Shown here piece by piece: positions 25,161 to 58,139 of a stretch of 64,000 nucleotides of DNA (positions are counted from its first letter, which is position 1; the number at the start of each line of letters is the position of its first letter). The DNA lies in the NCBI GenBank assembly GCA_024760905.1, contig CM045731.1, positions 50,679,001 through 50,743,000 of the forward strand, read 5' to 3'. Under the pieces are notes generated by a model. It did no database searches. It worked only from the letters and a program-made list of their open reading frames with translations, and had not been told where the DNA came from. This stretch comes from Plotosus lineatus (lineage: Eukaryota; Chordata; Actinopteri; Siluriformes; Plotosidae). A program made the translations under genes and the position numbers.

Positions 25161-25940
25161 CAGTGGTTCTCAAATAGTGGGGCGCGCCCCCCTGGGGGGG
25201 GGGGTGTGATCCCTGGGAACATGCTTTTTTTTTGCCGTATTAGGATAGTGCAATTCTACATCCACGACAGCAGGTGGCAGTGGCTTCCTCACTGTCAGAG
25301 TGTGCCCAGAGGGAAAATAAGAAGTGTAGTTAATAAACCCACCACTGAAGTTTTTAACAGGGATGGAAAGAGAGGCGGAGACAGTGAAAGAAACGAAAGT
25401 CTCCCGGAAGCTAAGTTATGATGAAGCGAACGTGGCACTCGACTTCACTGTGCTGCGGTGAGAAACGAGCAAAGACTGCTGTGTTTACTGTGTCTGAAAA
25501 CATTGGCAACGGACAGCATGAAGCCAAATAAATTCAGGAGTCACTGAAAGACTTCACACCCCGATCACGTGATGAGCCGCGTGAGTTTTGTTTTTTTTTT
25601 TTTTTCAGCGAAAAAGTGCCGAGTATCGCCAACAACCATCCCGCTTTATGAATGCGACTCCAGCAAACCAGCGAGCTTTGTTCGCATCAGATAAGGTGGA
25701 GTCCCAAACCGCTCAGTGCGCAAAACCCCACAGCGGAGGAACTGAGCTTACCTGCAACACACACGGTCTCTGTCATGCTGGATGACGTCATTGCTGTGAA
25801 AATAAATCCAGATCCCAGTTCCGCATTGAGCAGGGGTTGAGAGTTCAGTGTCGTGCTTTTAAACCGGCTTCTAAAAGCTGTGCACTGCTAAACGTGCTCA
25901 TTATAACCATGAATCTGGACTTAATCATTTTGACAAAAAA
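25161..25940 (+). pseudogene. hAT element remnant (ZBED5-like transposase N-terminus)
   Basis: The terminus 'CAGTGGTTCTCAAATAGTGG' followed by 'GGCGCGCCCCCCTGG' is a hAT-type terminal repeat. Downstream the plus strand encodes broken pieces: 'KLSYDEANVALDFTVL', 'QRKSAEYRQQPSRFMNA' and 'TPANQRALFASDKVE'. As I remember them, these match the N-terminal region of ZBED5/FAM200-like hAT transposases (BED zinc-finger region and following segment). Frameshifts, stops and a T-run at 25590-25604 separate the pieces. The DDE core and the right end are not seen. It is inactive. Confidence 0.75.
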
Positions 25941-26019
25941 AAAATAAATAATACAAATTGTTTTATTCATTTTTGTTTTGTAGGTTAAAGTGTTTTATAT
26001 GTTGTGCTCTTGAGTTAAT

Positions 26020-26891
26020 ATTACCCCTCCCTGAATCGCCACCTTATCGTGGTGGAGGGGTTTACGTGACCTAATGATCCTAGGAGCTATGTTGGAGGGG
26101 CGGGCAAATGCCCCTGGTAGAGTCACCCAAGGCAAACAGGTCTGGGGTGAAGGTCCAGACTAAGTGCGATTCAAAAAACCCCTATGACACATGACATCTG
26201 AGAGAGAGAGCACAGGAAGCAGTCTCCCTTGCCCGGATGCGAGTCACCGGGATTCCCTCCTGGAGCCACAGGAAGCAGTCTCCCTTGCCCGGATGCGAGT
26301 CACCGGGATTCCCTCCTGGAGCCACAGGAAGCAGTCTCCCTTGCCCGGATGCGAGTCACCGGGATTCCCTCCTGGAGCCAGGCCCAGGGGAGGGGCTCGA
26401 AGGCGAGCGCCTGGTGGTCGGGCTTATGCCCATGGAGCCTGGCCGGGCCTAGCCCGAAAAGGAGACATGGGTCTGCCCTCCCATGGACCCACCACCCGTG
26501 GGAGGAGTTTTAGGGGTCGGGTGCAGTGTGAGTTGGGTGGCAGCCAAAGGCATGGGTTCTGTCGGACCGATCCTCGGCTACTTACTCTGACCATCGGGAC
26601 ATGGAATGTCACCTCTCTGGTGGGAAAAGAGCCTGATTTGTTGCGTGAGGTGGAGAGATACCGACTAGATATAGTTGGGCTCACCTCAACGCATAGCTTG
26701 GGCTCTGGAACCATCCATCTCGAAAGAGACTGGACTTTCTTCTATTCTGGAGTTGCTCATGGGGAGAGGCGGCGAGCCGGTGTGGGTATTCTTGTTGCCC
26801 CCCGTCTCGGTGCCCAAATGTTGGGGTTCTCCCCGGTTGACGAAAGGGTAGCTTCCCTTTCCAGAAGAAACTGGAGTGAGATTGAGAGAGA
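26020..26891 (+). mobile_element. APE-type LINE, 5' end only (I/Nimb-like, clade uncertain)
   Basis: The 5' end begins with hairpin-forming 'CCCCTCCCTGAATCGCC' ... 'GTGGTGGAGGGG' (26022-26059). Three tandem 56-bp units follow (26211-26378), then the endonuclease start: 'LTIGTWNVTSLVGKE', 'REVERYRLDIVGLTSTHS', 'RRAGVGILVAP', 'GFSPVDERVASL'. These are the first APE motifs ('TWNV' and a TSTHS in place of the usual E-T). The frame from 26191 runs through the repeats and the domain. The element is cut at 26891, where a SINE B tail begins. No reverse transcriptase is present here. Confidence 0.78.
26211..26378 (+). repeat. Three exact-looking tandem 56-bp units in a LINE 5' region
   Basis: Units at 26211-26266, 26267-26322 and 26323-26378, each beginning 'CACAGGAAGCAGTCTCCC' and ending 'CCTCCTGGAGC'. 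The units appear identical. 56 is not a multiple of 3, so the unit is read in all three frames in turn. Confidence 0.95.
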
Positions 26892-27133
26892 TTTCCTTTC
26901 GGCTTTTCCCCTTTATCAGGGGTCGCCACAGCGAATGATTCGCACGCTTGATTTTAGGCATAGATTATGTTGCATGCCCTTCCTGACACAACCCTTTAGC
27001 AAGGGACAGAAACACGCCGACGGCTTGCAGCTACTCCTTACGAAAGTCAGCAATGGTTCTTTTACATGCCTCTCACCATAAACAGTGAGAGACATGGCCT
27101 GCCTTTGATAACCCAGTTAGCTGCACTGGGGAG
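26892..27133 (-). repeat. SINE family B copy, head missing
   Basis: Minus strand: central block with 'CATGTCTCTCACTGTTTATG', then 'GTCAGGAAGGGCATGC', then the RTE-type tail 'CGCTGTGGCGACCCCTGA' and 'AGCCGAAAGGAAA'. The tRNA-like head is absent. It interrupts the LINE starting at 26020. Confidence 0.82.
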
Positions 27134-27137
27134 AGAA

Positions 27138-27262
27138 GAAGAAACTGGAGTACCCTGAGGAAATCCACGCAAGCACATATAAATGCAAACTCCACATAGA
27201 AACGCCCAGGTCCGAGACCTGAATCCATGACCTTCTTGCAGTCAGGCGAATACGGCAGTCAC
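27138..27262 (-). repeat. SINE family C fragment
   Basis: Minus strand: 'AAGAAGGTCATGGATTCAGG', 'TATGTGGAGTTTGCATTTA' and 'GCGTGGATTTCCTC'; head-proximal portion only. Confidence 0.7.
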
Positions 27263-27785
27263 TGATATATGTTATTTTGCACATATACATGTTATTTTAC
27301 ACATTCTGATGTTTGCATTATCTGAAGCTCTTCACCTGATCATGACTTGCATAGGACATTAAATACAATGTGCACTGAGTAAGACTAGCAGTTGCCGTTA
27401 AAATAATTATCAGGTCTCCAGATTCAGGACTGATATTTGTGCATGTTTTAGGAGGTTCAAACAGTCATGAGGCAAAACGTGTTTTCATAGCCGGCTCTGT
27501 TCTTCTCAGCAGTTTGCAAACAAAATAATGTGGTGTGAATGTTGCACTGCCAGATATAACACTCTCTCCTGGTGTACTGTACTTGGTTTTTGAGAAGTGC
27601 ACTCCTGGCAATCTGCTGCATTAATTATGGAGCCTTCAAGAGGTAAGAACTGCAAGTAGTAAATTATTACTTACTGGGTTTTATTTATTTATTTTTAATA
27701 CATATATAAGTGTGCTCTGCTTAAGGGACAAACTTGCCTGAACTACACATCACTCACCTTGCTGCTAGAAAATAATTTAAATGAG

Positions 27786-28118
27786 GTTTCCTTTCGGCTT
27801 TTTCCCTTTTTTTTCAGGAGTCGCCACAACGAATGATTTGCACGTTTGATTTGACATAGGCTTTTACGTTAGATGCCCTTCCTGACACAACCCGTTCAGC
27901 AAGGGACAGAAACACGCTGACGGCTATGAGGCCTATTCTTTACGAAAGTCAGCAATGGTTCTTTTACATGAACCTCTCACCATAGACAGTGAGAGACATG
28001 GCCAGCCTTTGATAACCCAGTTAGCCTTCTGGGGGGACAGTGACAACCTTGCGGAGGGTGGTACTCGAACCCCCAACCTTAGGAGCAGCGATCCAGTCCA
28101 TCAGACCACCACTGCCCC
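27786..28118 (-). repeat. SINE family B copy, full length
   Basis: Minus strand: a head ending in box B 'GGGGGTTCGAGTACC', the central block 'CATGTCTCTCACTGTCTATG', 'GTGTCAGGAAGGGCATC', and the RTE-type tail 'CGTTGTGGCGACTCCTGA' ... 'GCCGAAAGGAAA'. Confidence 0.85.
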
Positions 28119-28164
28119 TCGAGAAAATAATTTAAATAAATTGTTAATATAATTTTTCCCCCCT

Positions 28165-28405
28165 CCCATGCTTTTGTGAGCTTCCTATGGGTTCTCCGTT
28201 TCCTCCAACAGTCCAAAGACATGCACATTAAGCTGATCCAAATTACCCCTATATGTGTATGAGTGTGGATGCTGTGAAGTTCCTCTGCAGTGGTCTGGCT
28301 CAGGGTGGTCCAGTGTGTACCTTGTCTTCGTCTGGTGTCAGCCGAGATAGGAACAACCTCCTCGTGACACAGGAGGAGGATTAGCTGGTTCAGCAAATGA
28401 GTGAG
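28165..28405 (+). repeat. SINE family C, 5'-truncated copy
   Basis: 'CAACAGTCCAAAGACATGC', 'ATTACCCCTATATGTGTATG', 'GGTGTCAGCCGAGATAGG' and 'GCAAATGAGTGAGTG' follow the family body and tail order. Confidence 0.7.
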
Positions 28406-29144
28406 TGGGGGAGTAAGGCTGCATGCTACACAAATAAAGTTTCCATAGCCATCATTGTAATGTGATATTTATTTTTTTATGTAATGCAAATTAAAAAAAA
28501 AAGAAAGAATAAACAGCTGCTCTTCGAAACAGTGCTGGTATCTTTCAATGGAGTAAAAAAAAAGAAGACATAAAGGGAATTTTATTCCATTTTACTTTTT
28601 GTGAATCAGACATTGAAATACTATGATACACAGTAGGTCCTTGACTATTCGCAGTTTTGCACTCACGGCTTTGCATATTCGCGGATTGCCGAGCAACTGT
28701 CACGTAATTCAAATTCAGCCAATGGCTGTCCTCCTTCCTGCTGATTGGTTGAGATTATGTAGATGCCCCTTTTTCCTCATTTGTGCACAAGTTGTCAATG
28801 AGCCTTTTTTTAGTGTGTTTTAATTACCAGTTAAGTTCTATGATGTCACTCAAACGTCTGCTAAGCGCCAGGAAAAGGTAATGACATTGGATGTCTCTTC
28901 TGAAGAAATAAGACTTTCTCCGGAAGAAATGACGGTTTCCTCTGAAGTGCCTGAAGAGGAATAACCATCTGAACTGTTGTAAAACACTCCACTATTAAAG
29001 TTTTTTTCAATTATTATTCTAGTACATTACTTAAGGTAATGTTCAGAATGTTTGTGTGTGATTTTATGTACTGTGGTGTAGCATGTTTCTCATTTTGTTT
29101 TATTTATCCAATTTATTACATTTCTTGTTCTTTTATGTCCTTTT

Positions 29145-29475
29145 TGTTATGGTCTGTGTTTCTGGGGGACTTTGATTTTGGCGGCTGTGCCTCGAACTAA
29201 CTGTTTTCTCTCTGCTTCGGCTAAGGGGCGTAGCTGAGCTGCTCGGTGGCTCACACCTGAATTCACTATTCTCATCTACTCACAATAAACAAAAGCACGC
29301 TCACCTCTGCGCCAGACGATTAACGCGCATCACGTCACCGATTCTTTGGTTTGTAACGCTTTCTAACTCTCTTACTCTAAAACTCTGTTTTCTACCCGCT
29401 CCGGCTGAGGGGCGTGGCTGAGCTGCTCGGACTGAATGCAATTCATACCTGAATTCAGTCATCTCATGCCTCACA
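29145..29475 (+). repeat. 'TGTTATGGTCTGTG' sequence with internal direct duplication, nested in T2
   Basis: It begins 'TGTTATGGTCTGTGTTTCTG'. Two related blocks, about 29190-29286 and 29378-29474, share 'GGGGCGTAGCTGAGCTGCTC' / 'GGGGCGTGGCTGAGCTGCTC' and 'ACCTGAATTCA'. The start matches the arms of the foldback element at 58690-59366 ('TGTTATGGTCTGTGTTGTG' and 'GAGGGGCGTGGCTG'), so both probably belong to one family. Class unknown; a TG...CA solo LTR is possible but unproven. Confidence 0.5.
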
Positions 29476-29556
29476 AATAATGCAATACCTTCCTGTAGTT
29501 GGCATTTTTGAAAACTACAGTGCTGTATGTTTCAAGGAAAATACATTTAAAGGTGT

Positions 29557-29561
<5 letters not shown>

Positions 29562-29628
<67 letters not shown>
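29562..29628. repeat. (TA)n microsatellite in T2
   Basis: About 33 TA units. Confidence 0.95.
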
Positions 29629-29630
<2 letters not shown>

Positions 29631-29923
29631 TGTATGTTTATATTTTATTATCAAGAAATATCACAGTAGAAAATTAAGTTTTTCTTAATCATTACTACAT
29701 TTTACTACATTAACACTGTATTAATGAGTAAGACTGTCTATAGAATGTGTTTAAGAAGCATATTTTAGCGCATGTAATAGATACATAGTATTTTAATTCT
29801 GGTTGATCATTCGCACATGTAATATGATACATGGGGTTTCACTTCCGGGTACAGAACTCGCAGATTACCTTTATTCGCGGGAGGGGCCGGAACTAAATCC
29901 CCGCGAATTACGAGGGCCTACTG

Positions 29924-32069
29924 TATGTACAACTAAAATATACATATGCTGTAAACTAAAGAAAACCTGCAAATTTGTAAAAAAAAAATAAATAAATAAA
30001 ATAAAATTCAAAACTCCACACTGTGAAGGGTGCTTAACATATTCTCATTAAAAAATGAACACACTCATAAAAAGAACAAACCAGTAATCATCTATTACAG
30101 TCTCATTTTGCATGTTTTCTTATTCTGACATTAAGATGCTTCTCAATTTCCTAAACTGGACCCATCGAAGACGTTCCTATAAACTTTCCTTTCAATTACA
30201 AGCTAAAAGATGTCCAACTTTCTGAGGCACACAGAGTTAAATCTGTAGTACAATCGTACTTTACACATTCATCAGACGTCCCCCTGTACAAATCTGTACT
30301 TACTCGTCATCTACAGATGGCAGTCTAAGAGGGAAGACTGCAGTTTACTGAAAGAACTTGTTTTCATCTCCTGCAGGTTTCACCTCATGAAATATTGCCG
30401 CATGTAAATTGCTATCATGAAAATTGCTGGAGTCTTCTAAGGATACAGAAAGAAAGCAGAAGTTACACCTCAAGTACTCAGAGCTCCAGTTTTGGCAGCT
30501 TACAGAATAACGCTTGATTCCAGAACATACTATTATTTTGCTTTTTAAGCCACTTTATTTACCACACCTTTATGTTGCCAAATTGTTGCACTCATTATGT
30601 TGCAAAAAAAAAAAAAAAAACTGGTTCTGGACAATTTAGTCTTCTCCCTGCTCTGATACATTCACTTATGGAAAGGGCAAGTAATTAACCTTTTACTTAA
30701 AGAATTAGGTGTGTTCAGGGATCCCAGCGAAGTATAGATAAAATAGAGGAAACGGCTTCAGAAATCATAAATGAAATATTTCAGCTGGGGGTCAAGGAGG
30801 CATATATTATAAATAATTATCATTATGGTGAATAAAAATAGAGGAATTCCCCTAAATAGCAGAGATCTGGGATCCCTGTGTGTTGGAAGCTCTGAAAACA
30901 CTGAAATGTGCAAGGAATGTGGATTTTCCAGGACCACAATGGCATCGTGGTTAAAATGTCTACATCACAGAGAGAATGTCCCAGGTTCGACTAGTTTACA
31001 CATTCTCTTTTTGCTATGACTTAACAGCGTGCCATTAATCTTGTAATTGTATATCATATGATGTAATACTTTTTATGTGTATCTACAACTCAGAATAATA
31101 ATCTGCATATCTCACCGGTGTTATCTCACACTATTAGTGTGGTGGACTTTTTCGAAGTGAAGCAGATCATATAAAAATATTAAACTTAAGTTCAGAAAGT
31201 TTTAGGTGAACTCCTCCTCTTCATGCGGTTTTTACTACTTAATTATTTTCATTATTCGCCACCGTATCGCTTGTCCTATCGTGTCGGTGGGAAAGGTGGA
31301 GCCAATCCCAGCTGGCTCTGCGCGAGAGGCCGGATACTAATATAATAATAAAAATCCCGACAGTATAATGAGGATGAATGCTTTAAATAACTTTCTCATT
31401 TAGTACATTAACAGTTTCATATACAGTAATTCAGAACTCTGTATTTTATATTAGTGTTCATTTAAGACTAATATAAAATGTAGAATTCTGAATTACTGTA
31501 TATGCAACTTTTAACGTACTAAATGAGAAAATTATTTAACGCATTAATCCTCATTATACTGTCGTGACTTTTATTATGCCTACCCGCCAAAGCAGATCAA
31601 GATGCACTGGCAGTTAAATTCGAATCAAATGTCAGTTCGATCTGTTGAATAATAAACTATATCTTTAAAAATACTGATTGTATTTTTAAAATGTCAGTGC
31701 ACTAATACTGTTATAGTTTTCCTCTCATTAATACTTGAATACCTTTTCCTTACAGACATGCTTAAGCATCTGTATTTACGTTCCTTTTACTAATATGAGA
31801 ATCCCAATTACAAACATAAATACAACACATCAAATGGTTCTCATCCATTTTTCCTCATACAATTCATTAGTCTTCTTGGATCAGGCAGATTTCATCACCG
31901 CAACCTAAAGTTCATCACTTCAGTACTAAAAAAGTGCAGAATATCCTAAAAATGCTGGGACTGAACAGGGTTTGATACTCCAACACAGAGAAGAGCAGAT
32001 GCTTTCGTTGGCCTATATGAGTTTCCGTCAAGCCTGAAGTGTCGGAGATGGACAGGACATCATAGTCTG
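29924..32069. other. Intergenic stretch between magi3 promoter side and the TMEM269-like 3' end
   Basis: No gene or full repeat is recognised. A short tRNA-headed remnant at about 30937-31005 has 'GGCATCGTGGTTAAAATG' and 'CCCAGGTTCGACTAG', resembling a family C head. The part from 32069 downward is presumably the 3' UTR of the minus-strand gene. The minus-strand AATAAA nearest below the stop that I noticed is about 500 bp away, near 31571-31576, and is uncertain as a poly(A) signal. Confidence 0.5.
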
Positions 32070-53136
<21,067 letters not shown>

Positions 53137-53990
53137 CTGAGACCAAACAGTGGTAATGATTACACAGCAGCTGTTATTTTAACACTGCTGTGAGATGACT
53201 TAAAGGTACAAAGCTCTGAAGTCGGGCACTACGGTGATCCCAGGTCATCAGTGGATGTAATGTAAAATGATATGCACACAGATGTCTGAAAATTTTACAT
53301 TTATCTATCTAATACTTTGATATATTTACACATCCATACAATATTCTTTACATATTTTCCTAAGCTAAATAACAGTGCCATTTATTGGTTTTCTTCATCC
53401 AAAAAGTATAGCTTGTGTAATATACAGAAAAGAAAACAACAATATTAGCTCTATCGGGAATAAAAAGAACAGCATCTTTTTTAAATCAGATTTAAGCAAG
53501 ATGGGAAAAAGCTGTCAATCAAGAATGACAATCAATTTTTCATTTTTCAAGTAACTGGAAGAATGAAAAACAATGTTAGCATAACCCAATACAAACTGAC
53601 CTCTAGAGCCACTAAGCGTCTGGTCTTATATTAACAAGATCCTGAAAGATATAGTACAGTTGTCAAAACAGTCCAACCACGCTGTTGATTAGTTTCCAAT
53701 AACAGCCTATTATTCCTTAAATACATTATTAAATTCTGAATATTTCTACTAGCAAGGGCATTACACCACTACCTTGTTTTAGTATAGAAAAGTAATCAAC
53801 AGAATCTCACCAATCAAAAATCAGACACGTTTAAAACATTAAGGTTTGGTCTTTTCCACACAATTTATCCCAATGTCATATCAGTAAAAAACTCAGTTTT
53901 ACATACAAATTAAGTATACTTGCATTTCTGTGACAAATACACCCCCCCCACACACACACATTCATTTAGCAATGAGGGGAAATAAGACTG
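53137..53990. other. Presumed intron, nothing recognised
   Basis: AT-rich sequence with no exon, SINE or transposon terminus that I can identify. Confidence 0.45.
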
Positions 53991-55631
53991 CAGTGAGGGG
54001 AAATAAGTATTGATACACTTTTCTTCTTTGTTATACTAGTATAATGTTGTACACATACTCCCGAGACTTTAAAAAAAACAGTTGTTATTCTGCCTTTAGC
54101 CTCCATTACAGGCATTGGTTGAACCCACTCAATCAATATCACAACCTATGTCCACCCATAACTGGGATCATTATTCACTGATGTCTTTGAGGATGGGAAA
54201 ATTTAACCCCTCCACAAAGTTTTCTGCAAGACATTTTACATTTATGGCACTTTGCAGACACCCTATTCCAGAGTGATCTACATTTTTATACAAGTGAGAC
54301 CTTCAGATGAGCAACCCAGAGCCTTAACCACAGAGCCACCACTGCTGAGACCAAAGAGTTTTATGAGGAATAAATGCGTTGAAAAAGATCAGCTGAAATT
54401 GACTCCAGTTTCTGCTATGACCCTGATGTATAGACAGTGCAGATAAATGGAAGGGAGGGATGGACGGATAAAAATTCAGGAAACCGGCTTTGCCATGCGA
54501 TACCTTCATAAGTTATTATGAGTTCACATTTGGGGTCACTGCCTTGTGTTGATGTCTATATTCTCTCCAGTCTTTTATTTATTTATTTTTGTGGCCGAAG
54601 ATTAAATTCTGACTTAATCCAGTACAATCCGTTACATCACTCCATCCATGTTTCCTGGAATAATGAGTAAAACCCTAGCACCATTAACAAAGAAACAGAC
54701 CATGCTTTAATGCTCCTACATCCTTTTTCCAAGCATGATGATCTGAATTATTACCAGGAGCTACATTTCTATTTCATTTAAACAGAGTTTAATGTTAACG
54801 CAAAGAGGATTTTTATTTATGAAAAAAAAAAAAAAAAAAAAAAAACGAGTTTTGTGTGGGCTACAGAAACAGACATAGTTGTGGTGCAGTTCACTGCTTA
54901 CTAGTCTTTATGTAACTGTTGATCTTGCCACTTTCAGGCCATCCTTCAACTCTTTGAGTGTCTGCTGGTGGACAGCATCAACCAATTTATAATAACAGGG
55001 ATGTTGAAGGTCTTTATAAAAGATCTACTGCTTTTTAACATTTCCAATAGTGACGTCTATTATAACTCCACGTGCAATAATTTACAAAACAGTGTCTAGA
55101 CTATTTTTCACCAGGTCAAAAGACGTGTGTAAAGCTGAAGTGGACACTAGATATGCACTTTATTTTTGAAAGGGCACTTGGACTGGAACAAATTACCATG
55201 GCACAACTGCCTGTTAAAAAATTATTTGTTGTTGTACAACTTGACACTGGTGAGTGCAACTTACTCCACTTTTCAAGGGGGCAAAATCATCCTAATAGAA
55301 AGTATTGTTCTGGTCGATGTTTCATCCAGGCAAAACTGAACACAGTTGATTACAAGAATGAGGGTTTCCATGTTTGCAGTAGCATCCATCCAGGGTATAA
55401 GGTCATTTGACAGGCAAATGAGCAGTTCTTCACCACTGGTTTCATTGCATGTTATCCCTATATCTTCCTGCTGGTGATTAATTTATGAGCGTGACCATGT
55501 AAACATAATAGGAAAGTGGGTTCAACTTGCTTGGGATGTAGTAAGGCATTCCGGAGGCCGCCTGGTCTCGCTGCACATGTATAAACAGCTTTAAATGGCA
55601 AAATAAATAAATTACTTATTTCTCCTCACTG
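53991..55631. mobile_element. Old Tc1-like element, decayed
   Basis: The left end 'CAGTGAGGGGAAATAAGTAT' and the right end 'ATTACTTATTTCTCCTCACTG' followed by TA are inverted repeats of a type I recall from fish Tc1 elements ('CAGTGAGGGAAATAAGTATTTG'). The left end is preceded by a partial duplicate of itself (53969-53985). The 1.6-kb length fits a Tc1 element, but no transposase frame survives. A family E SINE fragment sits at 54226-54350, and a poly-A run at 54823-54845. Confidence 0.6.
54226..54350 (-). repeat. SINE family E, internally shortened, minus copy
   Basis: Left 'CATTTTACATTTATGGCAC' and 'TTGCAGACACCC' (3' end of the SINE); right 'AACCACAGAGCCACCACTGC' (head). Confidence 0.75.
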
Positions 55632-57128
55632 TATACAATGTTTCGTGTAGTTAACTATTAAAAAAAATAATACATTAAAAAAATGAAGATGATAAAATGA
55701 TCACTGATGCCATAAAAATGCAAAATAATACAACTATTTTGCCATCTGGAAATGTGTTTGCTTACATTTCAGACATAAAATCCTGAGCAGTTCCCTGTAA
55801 ACTGCTTAAAATAAACAATACATAATCATTATGTACAGATATAAAATATACATAGCCACTTGTCTTAGTCAGACAGGCTTCTGTTAACAGCAATTTATTC
55901 ACAGAAACAATTATAATGGTCAAAGAAACAAGAGTCTACTTGACTCCAGTCATGTGATTTATCCTTGGGTAACCCTGCTACTCCTATGCTGTAGTCCTGC
56001 ATATAAAAAAGTGTAACTGATTAAAGTACACAGTGCTCAAATATAGCACTTCTGAGTTTGTAAAAACATTATCCTTTTTTTTTGCTATGAAAACAAAGGT
56101 GAATCCGAACTTCAAATGGTTTGGAGGGAAAAGAATAAAAATTAAACACAACATAGCTCTTCTTGGCGTCCTAAAACCACTCTGTGACTTTGTGCTCCAG
56201 AGACGCTGCAAAGATTTTTAATGAAGACATACAAAGAGTTCTTTGTCCTTAAGAAAACGAGTGGGTAGATAATGTTAATGAGTTCTTTGCAGGCTGGATA
56301 ATCATCATTTGCTAATGGAGCACATATATTCACGTAATTAAAACACACCTTCAGCAAGCTGTATGGATAAACGGCATTATTAGATGGTCAGGAAACCTTA
56401 AATAAAGTGATATTTTACTGTAAAATCCTCAGAAAAAGGAACTTAAACTCCAGTCAAAAAGACATATGGCAGATTTCTTGACCAAAACTCTGGCAAGGAC
56501 AAATACAGAAAAATAGAAAGAATGGTTACATTAAAATAAATGATACATGGTCAAAGAAAACTCCATCATCTACATGTCTGTCTTTAGACCTAGTAGCTGG
56601 TTGCCGAGTTGTTATTAGTTATCAAAACGTTACAAAACTCATGTGGACAGTATCTGCCATTTTACTTCCACAGGAAAAACAGAAAAGACTAATCAGAAGC
56701 TATATTCCCTAACAGTAATGATTTTTCAAATCTGTTACATTGGGGTTGACTGGAGACATGCAAGGACACATGCAGAAATTGCTTTCGTTCTTAAAACTGA
56801 TTGAGTTTGGTGTGAGACTACAAGACATGAAAGGTAAGTGACACTATTATCTAAAATCTTGCTTTTTAAATACAGTACAGTATATACTTTTAAATATATA
56901 TTAATATATTCACCTAACAGCTATACATACATAAAAAAAAAGTTTAATGCAGGGTTCCTACTATTGCGTTTTGCAACCTGAACTTGATGAGATTCCAAAG
57001 CCAGTTGATTGCGACTCTTCATCTGAAAGAAAACAACCAATCAGAGCACAGAACAAGCCAACAGCACATCATTAACCAAATGTCCATGTAACCTTTTTCA
57101 TTTGATTATTTGTTTTAGACTATGATCG
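55632..57128. other. Unassigned stretch upstream of the TMEM269-like exons
   Basis: No confident gene. On the minus strand a pyrimidine-rich acceptor-like 'TTGTTTTCTTTCAG' at about 57028-57041 precedes an ATG at about 57024. It could belong to the missing 5' exon of the TMEM269-like gene, but the donor is weak. Confidence 0.4.
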
Positions 57129-57383
57129 GATCCCCCAGTGCAGCTAACTGTGTTATCAAAGGCGGGCCATGTCTCTCACTGTCTATGGTGAGAGGCATGT
57201 AAAAGAACCATTGCTGACATTCGTAAAGAGTAGGCTGCAAAGTCGTCAGCGTGTTTCTGTCCCTTGCTAAAACGGGTTGTGACAGGAAGGGCATACGACG
57301 TAAAAACCTCTGCCAAATCAAACGTGCGAATCAGATGATTCGCTGTGGCGACTCCCGAGTAAAAGGGAAAAAGCCGAAAGGAA
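57129..57383 (+). repeat. SINE family B, head missing
   Basis: 'GCGGGCCATGTCTCTCACTG' central block, 'GTGACAGGAAGGGCATACG' (RTE 5'-UTR-like, 57280-57298), tail 'CGCTGTGGCGACTCCCGAG' and 'AAGCCGAAAGGAAG', ending in (CAGA)n. Confidence 0.88.
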
Positions 57384-57414
57384 GACAGACAGACAGACAT
57401 TGGACCTCACCATA

Positions 57415-57750
57415 CATTCATTCATTTTCTGAACCGCTTAATCCTAATTACAGTCACTGGGAGGCTGGTGCCCATCTCAGCCAACCTTGGGAGAGGGTAG
57501 AGTACATCCTGGACAGCTCACCAGACCATTGCAGGGCAAAAACAGGCTGACCGCCAATGCAGCTACTCTTGATAAAAGTCAGCAATGGTTCTTTTCAGCC
57601 TCTCACCACAGACAGTGAGAGACATGGCTGGCCTTTGATAACCCAGTTAACTGCACTGTGGAAAACAATGACAACCTGTTGATAGTGGGGCTTGAACCCC
57701 TGACCTTGACATCAGTAATCCAGCACCCTGCCACCGGGCCACAACTACCC
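57415..57750 (-). repeat. SINE family A, full length, minus copy
   Basis: Right end (head) 'GTGGCCCGGTGGCAGGGTGC' and 'GGGGTTCAAGCCCC'; left end tail 'GAGATGGGCACCAGCCTCCC' and 'AATTAGGATTAAGCGG', with 'ATGAATG' at 57417. It lies 30 bp from a family B copy, so the two tails can be compared side by side. Confidence 0.87.
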
Positions 57751-58139
57751 TCTCACCAGACACGTGATTTGAAATACACTTAAAACTGACAACACATTGT
57801 TTCCATGGAGCATCTGAATACTGACTCTTGGAGGCCAGATGAGAAATTAGACTTACGTTAGCCAGCCTGTATGACATGCTTTTATTTTACTTTTGAACAA
57901 CTACATTACACCAACAGCATATTGGCTAGTGTGTTCATTTGCATAGATAAATTGTACAGATGAATAAAGTATTGCTCATTCAGTTTAAATAGAAAATAAA
58001 AACGTAACAAACAATGAATTGCTTAGGCAAGAATGTCCTGGGTTCAAGTCTCGGGCTGTTGTGGAGTTTGCATTTCATTTGCATTCTGATGGTTCTGCTT
58101 GGAGAATGATGTCCCTCTCACACACTCGTTTGCCAAAGA

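Larger units (their letters stand above)
28631..29923. mobile_element. Tigger-type element T2, full length, transposase lost
   Basis: The left terminus 'CAGTAGGTCCTTGACTATTC' is matched by the right terminus 'CGAGGGCCTACTG' (29911-29923), with TA following. Other copies are at 32851-33380, 41981-45520 (split by an RTE) and 62440-62778. The interior keeps 'CGCCAGGAAAAGGTAATGAC', corresponding to the transposase start region seen in the 32.9-kb copy, but no long frame. A second sequence (29145-29475) and a (TA)n tract lie inside. Confidence 0.8.

Noticed and set aside
26211..26378. Short regular repeats that might suggest a CRISPR array
   Set aside because: The three 56-bp units are contiguous without spacers and sit in a eukaryotic LINE.
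55153..55410. 85-codon plus-strand frame
   Set aside because: It lies within a decayed Tc1-like element bounded by inverted termini; no domain or splice sites.
56940..57041. Possible missing 5' exon of the TMEM269-like gene (minus strand ATG after a pyrimidine tract)
   Set aside because: A phase-compatible donor (A|GTAGGA near 56961) exists but is weak, and nothing in the peptide ('MKSRNQLALESH') confirms it. Kept only as a candidate for RNA-seq.
57856..57877. Short ATG-initiated stretch 'MSYRLAN' followed by a good GTAAGT donor (minus strand)
   Set aside because: Ends in phase 0, whereas the 53.1-kb exon needs one preceding base; no other support.
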